Source of the DNA: Pseudomonadota bacterium
GTDB taxonomy: Bacteria > Pseudomonadota > Gammaproteobacteria > Burkholderiales > Rhodocyclaceae
Direction of reading: 5' to 3'
NCBI GenBank assembly: GCA_018241685.1
Contig: JAFEDJ010000005.1
Location: forward strand, 1 to 64,000
Length of the DNA stretch: 64,000 bases
Shown here: piece by piece, positions 33,973-42,001 of the stretch
Layout of the letters: every line of letters begins with the position of its first letter
Position numbering within the stretch: position 1 is the stretch's first letter
Notes under the pieces: model-generated
Databases searched by the model: none
What the model was told of the DNA's origin: nothing
The model's input: only the letters and a program-made list of their open reading frames with translations
Made by a program: the position numbers and the translations under genes

Positions 33973-34941
33973 TTACAAATCGATGAGCAGGCTCGGCGTG
34001 CGCGCGCGTGAGCAGCACGGGGTGAAGCAGCGGTTGGCGTCCCGTTCGGCCGCGCTGAGGAAGACGTCCCGATGGTCCGGAACACCATCCAGAACCGGCA
34101 GGACGCAGGACCCACAGATGCCCTGCTCGCAGGACAGGGGAACATCGACGCCGTGATCGAGCAGCGCCTGCGCGGCCGTCGTCTGCGCGCCGACCCGGAC
34201 GGTGATGCCGCGACGGGCCAGCACGAGCTCGAACTCGCCGCCCTCCGTCAGCGGCGCGGCGGATGCCGAGAAATGTTCGAAATGGACGCGGGCATCGCTC
34301 CAGCCCGCCTGATCGGCCGCATCGCGGACGTGGCGGATGAAGCCCTCCGGGCCGCAGACATACAGATGCGCGCCGTCGTCACACCCGGAGAGAATCTGCC
34401 CGGCGTCGAAGCGGGCTTGATCCGGCTCGCTGTCGTAATAGCAGCGAACCTGCCCAGACCAGGGTGCCTGCGCCAGCAACTCCCGGTACGCGGCACGCTC
34501 GGGGCTGCGGGCGCAGTAGTGGAGCTCGAAGTCGCGCCCCTGGCGGTGTAGTTCCTCCGCCATCGCCAGGATCGGGGTAATGCCGATGCCGCCTGCAAAC
34601 AGGATCGAGACGGGCGCCAGCACCAGTGGGAACAGGTTGCGGGGGTGGCTGATGGTCAGCGTATCGCCGGGTTTGATGTCCCGGTGCGCGCACGCCGACC
34701 CGCCCCGCCCTGCCGGATCGCGGAGAATCGCCACCTCATAGGTACCGCCGCCGGCATCGGCTCGGCAAAGGGAATATTGACGGACCATGCCATTGGGCAG
34801 CGCGATGTCGATGTGCGCCCCTGCGGAATAAGGCGGCAGCGATCCGCCATCTACAGACGTCAGAACAAGACTCAGAACATCAACTGCGGCTTCGCGCTTC
34901 TCGAGCACGCGCACAGCGAGCATGGGTTGAGGACTCAACAC
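33973..34941 (-). CDS. Oxygenase reductase (FMN, NAD and 2Fe-2S domains), VanB-like
   Basis: A 322-residue phthalate-dioxygenase-reductase-type protein. It has an FMN-binding barrel (about 1-105, RQYSLCRAD), an NAD-binding domain (about 106-225, LFAGGIGITPILAMAEEL and YVCGPEGFIRHV) and a C-terminal plant-type ferredoxin domain. The cluster motif is CEQGICGSC near 272 plus a later cysteine. It transfers electrons from NADH to the Rieske oxygenase encoded next. GTG 34941 has AGGAGA eight bases upstream; ATG 34923 has none. First gene of the operon, behind the sigma-54 site at 35002-35017. Confidence 0.88.
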   Translation of the reverse strand: MLSPQPMLAVRVLEKREAAVDVLSLVLTSVDGGSLPPYSAGAHIDIALPNGMVRQYSLCRADAGGGTYEVAILRDPAGRGGSACAHRDIKPGDTLTISHPRNLFPLVLAPVSILFAGGIGITPILAMAEELHRQGRDFELHYCARSPERAAYRELLAQAPWSGQVRCYYDSEPDQARFDAGQILSGCDDGAHLYVCGPEGFIRHVRDAADQAGWSDARVHFEHFSASAAPLTEGGEFELVLARRGITVRVGAQTTAAQALLDHGVDVPLSCEQGICGSCVLPVLDGVPDHRDVFLSAAERDANRCFTPCCSRARTPSLLIDL

Positions 34942-35001
34942 AGCCGGGGTCTCCTTTGGGATGAAAGTACGTCGGCCACTTCGGGCTCTTGCCTCTCACT
35001 T

Positions 35002-35017
35002 CGCAAACCCCATGCCA
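35002..35017 (-). promoter_or_regulatory. Sigma-54 promoter for the Rieske operon
   Basis: Read on the minus strand the bases are TGGCATGGGGTTTGCG, one mismatch from TGGCACG-N4-TTGC, with GG and GC correctly spaced. The reductase start codon is about 60 bases downstream. The divergent gene encodes a sigma-54 activator of the XylR/DmpR class, so site, target and regulator fit together. Confidence 0.75.
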
Positions 35018-35117
35018 CAGCATAAAAATCACTTTAATCTATTGATTGATAGATATTTTTTACACAGACATCGATACATGGCTAAAATCCGATTTACTGA
35101 AAACAAAAATATCTAGT

Positions 35118-35149
35118 TTTCTGAAACAGAAATTTTCTGTTTTCAGAAA
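35118..35149. promoter_or_regulatory. Tandem operators for the XylR-type regulator
   Basis: Two adjacent dyads share the same arms: TTTCTG-AAA-CAGAAA (35118-35132) and TTTCTG-TTTT-CAGAAA (35134-35149). They lie 130-160 bases upstream of the expected start of the Rieske operon, the usual distance for sigma-54 enhancer sites. They also lie just before the regulator's own start codon, so binding could both activate the operon and repress the regulator. The sequence differs from the XylR/DmpR consensus. Confidence 0.55.
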
Positions 35150-35166
35150 CCAGGAGACCCCGTTAC

Positions 35167-36897
35167 GTGCCCCATCCAGCAGCTGCCCACCTGCGCTTCA
35201 TCCCCCGCGAGATCGATGACAAGGAGATCGCCAGGCACGTCAAGTTCGACCCGGACAGCGGCCAGATCCTGGTGCTGGATCAGCGCATGCTGCTGATCCA
35301 CGGCTTCACCCTGGCGGCCTTGCGACGGGAATTGATGGAGCGCCTCGGAGGCGAGAGCACCCGTGAGCTGTTCACCCGCCTGGGCTACCAGCAAGGTGCA
35401 GAGGACGCCCGCCGACTCCACGCAGCGGAGGGCGGACAAATGGAAAGGACCCTCGCCTACGGCCCCCGCTTGCGGGAGATGGAAGGCTTCGTGCGGAACC
35501 AGGCCGTCGACCGGGTCCAGTTCAACCAGGAAACCGGGGACTTCTGGAGCGACTATTACTGGGAGTCATCCTGGGAGGCCGAGATACACCGCGCCCAGTT
35601 CGGCATCAGCGGCGCGCCGGCGTGCTGGATGATGGTCGGCTACGCCACCGGCTTCACAACGGCGCTGATGGGGCGCCCGATCCTGTGGCGTGAGGTCGAG
35701 TGCGTGGCGATGGGACACGCCCGCTGCCGGGTGGTGGGGCAGCCCCTGGAGGAATGCGAAGACGCCGAATCCCACCTGAGCTTCCTGCAGGTCGAACACT
35801 TCATCTCCACCCCCAGGCGGCGCAGCGCCAAGCCCGTGTCTTCCGCCGCGCAGAAGGAAGCCCCGCAGCAACTGCCCGATCTGATCGGTGCATCGCACAG
35901 CTTCAACGAGGTGGCCTACCTGATAAAACGCGTCGCCCCGACCGACGCCACCGTCCTGCTGACAGGCGAGAGCGGCGTCGGCAAGGAACGCTTCTCGAAG
36001 GCGCTGCACGCCCTCGGCCCGAGAGCGGAGAACCCTTTCATCTCCATCAACTGCGCGGCGATTCCCCAGGAGCTGGTGGAGGCCGAACTGTTCGGCGTGG
36101 AAAAAGGCGCATTCACCGGCGCCACGGCCTCACGCCCGGGGCGCTTCGAACGGGCAAGCGGCGGAACGCTGTTTCTCGACGAGATCAGCAGCCTGCCCCT
36201 GCATGCCCAGGGGAAATTGCTACGCGTGATCCAGGAAGGCGAACTCGAACGGGTCGGCGACACGCAGGTCCGCCGGATCGACGTGCGCATCATCGCCGCA
36301 ACCAACCGCGATCTGCGTAGTGAAGTGGAGGCGGGCCGATTCCGCGAAGACCTCTTTTTCCGGCTGAACGTATTCCCGGTCAAGATTCCCCCGCTGCGGG
36401 AACGCCGCGAGGACATTCCACTGCTGGTGGATACCTTCGTCAAACGCTATTCGGCCCGGTTTGGCAAAACCATTGCCGGCCTCACCCAGAGCGCTGGCGA
36501 AAAGCTGTGGGCCTACCACTGGCCGGGCAATATCCGCGAACTGGAGAACATCATCGAGCGCGCAGTGATCCTCGCGGAGAACAACGGGAGCATCGACGTG
36601 GAGCATCTCTTTTCCGGCGGCGAGCAGGTGCCGGAGACCGCCCCACTCTCCTCGTCCAGCATTCACTCGCCAGCAGGCATCGCACCTCCGCAAGCCGGCA
36701 TAGAGGCGTCCTTTTCGGTCCGCCAAGCCATCGAACGGATTCTGGACGGGAACATGTCCCTCGAAGAAATCGAGTCCCTGACGATTGCCGAGGCGCTGCG
36801 TCGCACCGACGGAAACCTGTCCGCAGCAGCTCGCCTGCTGAAATTGCGGCGTGGCCAGCTGCAGTACCGGGTGGATAAGAGGGCTGGCGAAGTGTGA
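35167..36897 (+). CDS. XylR/DmpR-family sigma-54-dependent activator of aromatic metabolism
   Basis: A 576-residue enhancer-binding protein. The N-terminal sensor (XylR_N plus V4R, about 10-210) keeps the zinc ligands of MopR/DmpR at the same spacing: Cys153, Glu176, Cys179 and Cys187. It also has a tryptophan at about 132. The AAA+ domain has Walker A GESGVGKE near 266, GAFTGA near 316 (contact with sigma-54) and Walker B LFLDEIS near 337. A Fis-type helix-turn-helix ends the protein (LSAAARLLKLRRGQLQYRV). The start is GTG 35167 with AGGAG 10 bases upstream. It is divergent from the Rieske operon. The pocket residue equivalent to MopR His106 seems not to be histidine, so a non-phenol effector is likely. 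Confidence 0.9.
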   Translation: MPHPAAAHLRFIPREIDDKEIARHVKFDPDSGQILVLDQRMLLIHGFTLAALRRELMERLGGESTRELFTRLGYQQGAEDARRLHAAEGGQMERTLAYGPRLREMEGFVRNQAVDRVQFNQETGDFWSDYYWESSWEAEIHRAQFGISGAPACWMMVGYATGFTTALMGRPILWREVECVAMGHARCRVVGQPLEECEDAESHLSFLQVEHFISTPRRRSAKPVSSAAQKEAPQQLPDLIGASHSFNEVAYLIKRVAPTDATVLLTGESGVGKERFSKALHALGPRAENPFISINCAAIPQELVEAELFGVEKGAFTGATASRPGRFERASGGTLFLDEISSLPLHAQGKLLRVIQEGELERVGDTQVRRIDVRIIAATNRDLRSEVEAGRFREDLFFRLNVFPVKIPPLRERREDIPLLVDTFVKRYSARFGKTIAGLTQSAGEKLWAYHWPGNIRELENIIERAVILAENNGSIDVEHLFSGGEQVPETAPLSSSSIHSPAGIAPPQAGIEASFSVRQAIERILDGNMSLEEIESLTIAEALRRTDGNLSAAARLLKLRRGQLQYRVDKRAGEV

Positions 36898-36911
36898 AGA
36901 CTCAGGCGTGC

Positions 36912-37466
36912 TCAGCCAGGAATCATCCCGGCGTACACATTCTGAGTGTGGGTAACGGACGCCGGTGCGGCTTCGCTGCGCGGCGCGATAGCCGCCCTGG
37001 TCTGCATGAGGTCTCCCGCGGTGAACGCGCGTTCGACCAGCGTTGCCAGATGCGCCGAGAAATCCTGAACGCTGGTCTTGCCCTTGACGTGCAGCAGCAG
37101 TTGCGTGGCCCCGTCCGTTGTCAGGCCGGCAACGACACCCTCGGCATTGATGCGGTAGCTCACAGAGATGCAACGCTGCCCGGGGATGAGGACTTCGACG
37201 CAGGCCACGCCGTCTCGCTCCCCCACCGGAAAATGGAATGCCACGGACTTTGCCTGAAAGACGTATCCCGATGCGGGCGTAATGGCCCCGCCACGTACAT
37301 AAGCCGGCAATTCCCTGGCCGCAGCGTGACACCGGCACGAAACCACCACAGGCGCCGGCGTCGGCAACTGGCGCACGGCACGCTGCGCGGCTTCGAACGC
37401 ATCATATGCGTGCGCCAGGCGGGCGGGCCGGTCAAGACACGGAGTGGAGACAGAAAAGACTTGCAG
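36912..37466 (-). CDS. Unknown protein, non-standard start
   Basis: The coding-like frame runs back from the stop at 36912 to a TAG just before 37498 and contains no ATG. GTG 37376 gives 154 residues. Protein-like sequence (VFSVSTPCLDRPARLAHAY) continues upstream, and CTG 37466 with AAAAGG eight bases before it would give 184 residues. I see FHFPVGERDGVACVEVLIPGQRC and YRINAEGVVAGLTTDG, but no known domain. The upstream gene ends at 37505, about 40 bases from the CTG, so the two form an operon. Either an unusual start codon or a disabled gene. Confidence 0.5.
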   Translation of the reverse strand: MQVFSVSTPCLDRPARLAHAYDAFEAAQRAVRQLPTPAPVVVSCRCHAAARELPAYVRGGAITPASGYVFQAKSVAFHFPVGERDGVACVEVLIPGQRCISVSYRINAEGVVAGLTTDGATQLLLHVKGKTSVQDFSAHLATLVERAFTAGDLMQTRAAIAPRSEAAPASVTHTQNVYAGMIPG

Positions 37467-37504
37467 GGTGAGTACCTTTTTCGCGTTTAATATGTGAGCC
37501 TAAC

Positions 37505-38239
37505 TCAGAAACATTTCAGCAAGATGTTCGCGGCTATGCCGCTAGGCTTGCCTGACGACGTCGTAAAGGCAGTGAGGCAATGCTCATCGCACAAAGTTCC
37601 AAATCCGGATTCAGGCATTCCGCTGTTTGTCCCCGTGCCTTCGTGTTCGTCACCCGCCAGTGCCAGGACCTGAACCTCCGCGCGAAATCGTCGGGCGGCC
37701 CGCTCCCCAATGTCGACCGCCTCCGGGGGCAGCGTTCTGGCCAGACGGCCGGCATCGTCGTGCCCCGAGGCCACGGCGTACATGAACTGACCGGCCAGCT
37801 GTGCGGCGTCGAGGGACAGCGTGGGGCCTACAGCGATGGCGTCATCCCATTCGCCACGCCGCAAGGCCGCACGCAGCCACGCCGGCGTGAGCGGCAGGCC
37901 TTGCTGCAGTTCTCCTTGCGCTTCTTCCGTCGCACTCCGCTCATAAAGGGCGATGAGACAGGCCGTTTCGCCCTCGGGAAGAGGAGGCAGCGAGTGCCCA
38001 ACGGGCAGGCCGCCCCCGCAGGGAAGCCAGGCGACCGGCGCGTCCGGAAAATCCGACGCGAGGGGAAGCTGGAGCGAGGCGCGCAGGTTCAAGAGCACCG
38101 GGACCGCCAGATACTCGGTCGGCTCCTGCGTCAACGAGCAGGTCTGAAGCGTAGCGGCGGACAACGAAGGCACCCCCAACACGGTGTTTTTGTTGGGATC
38201 AGATGTTGTGCCGATTGGAAGCCGACGAAAATGAAGCAA
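37505..38239 (-). CDS. Unknown protein upstream of the non-ATG gene
   Basis: Up to 244 residues from TTG 38239; the first 25 (MLHFRRLPIGTTSDPNKN) look doubtful. A GTG further in, giving a protein starting near PSLSAATLQ, is an alternative start. Visible parts are YLAVPVLLNLRASLQLPL, ETACLIALYERSATEEAQGEL and GPTLSLDAAQLAGQFMYAVA. No signal peptide, membrane helix or familiar domain. The base pattern favours this strand over the opposite open frame. It lies between a chemotaxis receptor and a sigma-54 regulator, neither of which suggests a role. Confidence 0.5.
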   Translation of the reverse strand: MLHFRRLPIGTTSDPNKNTVLGVPSLSAATLQTCSLTQEPTEYLAVPVLLNLRASLQLPLASDFPDAPVAWLPCGGGLPVGHSLPPLPEGETACLIALYERSATEEAQGELQQGLPLTPAWLRAALRRGEWDDAIAVGPTLSLDAAQLAGQFMYAVASGHDDAGRLARTLPPEAVDIGERAARRFRAEVQVLALAGDEHEGTGTNSGMPESGFGTLCDEHCLTAFTTSSGKPSGIAANILLKCF

Positions 38240-38321
38240 TTACTTGACTTCGCCAAATTCAGCAAAATCAAGACAGAAGCAAGCTCAGGGCGGAAGGCCG
38301 TTCAGATCCTCCCGCCCGAAA

Positions 38322-38345
38322 CACGCGTATCCGGTGACACGCGTG
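38322..38345 (-). terminator. Stem-loop after the chemotaxis receptor gene
   Basis: CACGCGT (38322-38328) pairs with ACGCGTG (38339-38345) 10 bases after the receptor stop at 38356. On the minus strand it is followed by TTTC, a short T-run. A second GC-rich dyad (GGGCGG with CCGCCC) lies just beyond. Probably the receptor's terminator. Confidence 0.4.
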
Positions 38346-38355
38346 CGGGGAATGA

Positions 38356-40521
38356 TCAACTCCGGATACGGAAGCGCCCAACCAGACCGACCAGATTCGT
38401 TGCCTGTTGACGCAGTACCACCGACGCCCGGGAGCAGGTTTCGGCGTCGCCGCTGTTGCGGTTGGTCACGCGATCGATCTCACCGAGGCCGATCGACACT
38501 TCGGAAAAGCCGGAAGCCTGCTCCTGCGAAGCCCTGGAAATTTCGGACAGCAGGTTGGAAACCTGGGTCGTCGCGTCCACGATCTCGCCCAGCGCAGTGG
38601 CCGTCGTATCGGCGATGGTGGCGCCACGGCGGGTTTTCTCGGCGGAGCCGGAGATCAAGCTGGATGCGCGCTTTGCCGCTTCGGCGCTGCGTGTCGCCAG
38701 GTTGCGCACCTCATCGGCGACAACCGCAAAGCCACGCCCGTGCTCCCCGGCGCGGGCGGCTTCAATGGCCGCATTCAGCGCCAGCAGGTTGGTCTGGGTG
38801 GTGATCTCGTCGATGACTCGAATGATCTCGTTGATGCTGACGCCGGCCTGCTCAATCTCGCCCATCGCCAAGATCATTTCGCTCATGTGCGTGCTCGCAC
38901 TCACCGCCGAGCTCTGCGCGGCCTTGGACAGGCCGTCCGCCTGGCTTGCATTGTCGGCGTTGTCCCGCGTCGTGGAGGTCAGCTGCTGCATCGCGGCGCC
39001 GATCTCCGTCACCGACGACGCGGACCGGGCTGCCCCCGTCGACAGTTCATTGCTGAGATCCGAAACCTGCTCGGCATTGGCGGTGATCTCCCGGGCCCCG
39101 TTCTGCAATTGCCCAACGACATCGTTCAGGTTGTCCAGCATCCGCTGCAGCGCCATGCCCAGCTGGTCCCGGTCGGAAGCAAGGTCGATCCGGAGATTCA
39201 GATCGCCCTGAGAGATTCGTTCGGCGATATCGGCTCGGGCCTGCAAACGGGCCGCCATATCGTTGAGGGCCACGCCCAGACGGCCGACTTCGTCGTCGGA
39301 ACGGCTCTCGACGCGGCTGGAAAAGTCGCCCTGACGGATGGTATTGGCCAGCTGTTCGGCCTCACGCACAGGACGGGCCAGGGAAGCGGCGGCAAACCAC
39401 AGGAAGGTCGTGCCACCCACCGCCGCCAGCAAGCCGACCAGCACCTGCCAGCCCGTATACGCCCGGGCCTGGGCCGCGAGGTTGTTGTCCAGCGCGTAGG
39501 CTTCCGCCAGCACCACGTCCTTGCTGACCCGGATCAACACCGCCCACGGCTTGCCGGTGCGCCCGAGCTGGATCGGCGCCATTGCCGTGATCAGACCCGT
39601 GCTCTCATCGAGGCGCGCATCCGCTTTGCCGGCCTTGATGTCGGCCACCACAGCCGAAACATCCTTGCCGGGCAACAGTTCCTGCAGGGGCTTGCCGATC
39701 ATCTCGGGCTTTTCGCTGTCGGCGACGATCAGGCCCATGTTGCTGACGATCAGCACTTCGCCTTTGCCGCCGAACAGGCCGCGATCCGCCTGCAGGGACA
39801 ATTCCTGCACGAAGTTCAGGTTGTAGTCGGTTCCGGCCACGCCGACGAACTTGCCGTTGACCATGATCGGCACCGACAGCGTGGTCAGCCAGACCTGGGT
39901 TCCCTGGACGATATACGGAAAGGGATCGAGCACGCTTTCCGTATTGGTGTCCCGCGGACCGATATACCAGCCGCCTTTCAGGACACCATTCGGATGCTTG
40001 TCCATGGTGTCGTATTCGACCAGTGGCTGAACGGCGATATTGCCTTTGGCGTCCCGATTCCAATAGGGCGTGAAACGCCCGGTCCTTTCGTTATTGCCGG
40101 CCTGGCCGGTACGGAATTGCTCGTCGTGGCCGTCCAGCGCGTTCGGCTCCCAGCAGGAATACGTGCCGTTGAAATCCGGATTGTTCTTCAGCACGTTCAA
40201 GAGCACGGCGTTGATCTGATTACGCCCCAGGCTCAAGCCGTTTTCTTTTTTTCCTAATTCGAAAACGTGGGCCATGGTCCGCGCCGCATCCAGCGCCACA
40301 TCGAACTTCGCCTGGATGACGCCGGCCTGGGTTCCGGCAAGCCCTTTCAGGCTGGCGAGCGTGTTCTCCTTCACCAGTCCGCTGACCCGCTCGCTGACGA
40401 GTTGCTGGGTGTCGCGCGAGGAATACACGCCGAAACCGACCGTGGATATTACCGAAACGACCAGGCACGCCCCGGCAACCGCAGAAATACGATGCTGAAT
40501 AGATTTGAACTTGATGGCCAT
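38356..40521 (-). CDS. Methyl-accepting chemotaxis protein with dCache sensor
   Basis: A 721-residue transmembrane chemoreceptor. Membrane helix 1 spans about 13-32. A large periplasmic dCache-type sensor domain follows (about 35-340, with [21 protein letters not shown] and [17 protein letters not shown]). Membrane helix 2 is at about 352-375, then a HAMP domain and a signalling domain whose tip reads [23 protein letters not shown]. dCache receptors of this shape bind amino acids, organic acids or amines. No terminal CheR/CheB pentapeptide is visible. It stands alone; no che genes are close. Confidence 0.9.
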   Translation of the reverse strand: MAIKFKSIQHRISAVAGACLVVSVISTVGFGVYSSRDTQQLVSERVSGLVKENTLASLKGLAGTQAGVIQAKFDVALDAARTMAHVFELGKKENGLSLGRNQINAVLLNVLKNNPDFNGTYSCWEPNALDGHDEQFRTGQAGNNERTGRFTPYWNRDAKGNIAVQPLVEYDTMDKHPNGVLKGGWYIGPRDTNTESVLDPFPYIVQGTQVWLTTLSVPIMVNGKFVGVAGTDYNLNFVQELSLQADRGLFGGKGEVLIVSNMGLIVADSEKPEMIGKPLQELLPGKDVSAVVADIKAGKADARLDESTGLITAMAPIQLGRTGKPWAVLIRVSKDVVLAEAYALDNNLAAQARAYTGWQVLVGLLAAVGGTTFLWFAAASLARPVREAEQLANTIRQGDFSSRVESRSDDEVGRLGVALNDMAARLQARADIAERISQGDLNLRIDLASDRDQLGMALQRMLDNLNDVVGQLQNGAREITANAEQVSDLSNELSTGAARSASSVTEIGAAMQQLTSTTRDNADNASQADGLSKAAQSSAVSASTHMSEMILAMGEIEQAGVSINEIIRVIDEITTQTNLLALNAAIEAARAGEHGRGFAVVADEVRNLATRSAEAAKRASSLISGSAEKTRRGATIADTTATALGEIVDATTQVSNLLSEISRASQEQASGFSEVSIGLGEIDRVTNRNSGDAETCSRASVVLRQQATNLVGLVGRFRIRS

Positions 40522-40685
40522 ACTTTCCCCTTTGACACTCCCCTGTACAACGCCATTTCGAAAGTGCTATGGATTTCAGCGGCACTGCTCCATAACTAGA
40601 CATTTCTTATGCTTTTGAGCTATTTCGAATAGCCTCGGGCTTATTGCGCAAAGTTGATGCCATGTCAGGCCAGCATTTCCCAGCG

Positions 40686-41738
40686 TCAATGGCGGTGCCC
40701 CCGATGGTGCGCATCGGGGAAATGGGCGTGGCTATGGACCATCGGTTCATGGCGATGCCAATGGATATGTCGGATACCAGGGGGAACCGGCGTATCATGC
40801 GCGTGCTGATGGTGCGCATCGTGGATGTGTTCGTGGCTATGCTCCAGCGCCTCGTGGGCGTGGGTGTGTTCATGCCTTTCGGTCAGATGCAGCCAGATTC
40901 CCAACGCCATCAGGGCACCAGCGGCCAGCAGCGGGGTCGTGACCGCCTCCCCCCTCGCCACGCCCAGAAGGGCACCGAAAAACGGCGCAACCGAGAAATA
41001 CGCCCCGGTCCGGGCGGCTCCGAGATGACGCATGCCGACCACGAACAGCACGAGGCTCAGCCCATAGGCCAGCAGACCAACGACCATAGCGGCCTGTGCC
41101 AGCCACCAACCCGGCAGCTCGGCCCCCAGCAGCAAGCCCAGGGCCAGATTGACGCTACCGGCCGCCAACCCTTTGACCGCGGCAATCCAGGTCGCATCGG
41201 CCAGCGCGAGCTTGCGCGTCAGGTTGTTGTCGATGGCCCAGCACAAACAGGCGCCCAGAATCGCCAGTGCCGGCAGCATTCCGGCAAACCGCGCTTCTCC
41301 CGGCCAGCTCAGGATCACCGCACCGCCCGCAATGGCGAGCATCCCGACGGCGATACGCCGATCCACATTCTCCTTGAAGACCACCCAGGCCAGCAGCGCG
41401 GACAGCACACCTTCCGCATTCAGCAGGAGCGCGGCGCCGGATGCCGGCATTCCGGACAGCCCGAACATCAGCAGGACCGGTCCGGCGACTCCGCCCGACA
41501 GCACGGCGCCCGCCAACCAACCGGCTTCGCCCTTCTGCAGCGAAACAGACTGGGCCCGGGTCACCAGGCGATAGAAACCCAGACCGATTCCGGAGCCCAG
41601 ATAGAACAGGCCGGCAAGCACCCAGGGACTGACGGCGTGGAGGAACCATTTGGCAATCGGAGCGCTGGCGCCAAACAGCAACGCAGCGACAAGCGCGGCC
41701 ACCACGCCTGGGTTGAAAGCATGACTCTGCGAACTCAT
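40686..41738 (-). CDS. DMT/EamA-family transporter with histidine-rich C-terminal tail
   Basis: A 350-residue inner-membrane transporter with ten predicted helices and two EamA repeats (FGASAPIAKWFLHAVSPWVLAG; GACLCWAIDNNLTRKLAL). The C-terminal 60 residues are cytoplasmic and very rich in histidine (HEHTHAHEALEHSHEHIHDAHH and HIHWHRHEP), which would bind Ni, Co, Zn or Cu. That suggests metal-sensing or metal-linked export rather than amino acid export. I use ATG 41738 because the first helix follows directly. The neighbour on the other side is the chromate exporter chrA. Confidence 0.85.
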   Translation of the reverse strand: MSSQSHAFNPGVVAALVAALLFGASAPIAKWFLHAVSPWVLAGLFYLGSGIGLGFYRLVTRAQSVSLQKGEAGWLAGAVLSGGVAGPVLLMFGLSGMPASGAALLLNAEGVLSALLAWVVFKENVDRRIAVGMLAIAGGAVILSWPGEARFAGMLPALAILGACLCWAIDNNLTRKLALADATWIAAVKGLAAGSVNLALGLLLGAELPGWWLAQAAMVVGLLAYGLSLVLFVVGMRHLGAARTGAYFSVAPFFGALLGVARGEAVTTPLLAAGALMALGIWLHLTERHEHTHAHEALEHSHEHIHDAHHQHAHDTPVPPGIRHIHWHRHEPMVHSHAHFPDAHHRGHRH

Positions 41739-41887
41739 GACGGCAAGAACGGAGACCGGGCTTGAATTGTGGCACGCCAATCAGGCTGCTTCGTTACGCG
41801 CAACTCAAGAACAAATTTGTAGATTTATCTCCCAAAGCGTGGAGTACATTCACGACCATCTGGATTGCACTCATCACCAACCTGCCC

Positions 41888-42001
41888 ATGGAGAACACCA
41901 CCGTTCGCGACAACATCCGCGATGACGATCAACTCCTGGAGCTCGCTAGCCACATCTTTGACGCTGTCATGGCCTCCTTCGAGAAAGATCCGAAACCATG
42001 A
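41888..42001 (+). CDS. Short leader peptide gene upstream of chrA
   Basis: A 37-residue frame (MENTTVRDNIRDDDQLLELASHIF and FEKDPKP) whose stop TGA overlaps the chrA ATG (41998-42001). The acidic, helical sequence looks like a real small protein. Its overlap would couple translation of chrA to it. No clear ribosome binding site precedes the ATG. No similarity to ChrB or other chromate-resistance proteins seen. Confidence 0.4.
   Translation: MENTTVRDNIRDDDQLLELASHIFDAVMASFEKDPKP

Noticed and set aside
35037..35054. ATCTAT/ATAGAT dyad as an XylR enhancer site
   Set aside because: It lies only about 50-65 bases from the predicted start, too close for the usual enhancer position, and the arms are short. 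The tandem TTTCTG/CAGAAA dyads fit better.
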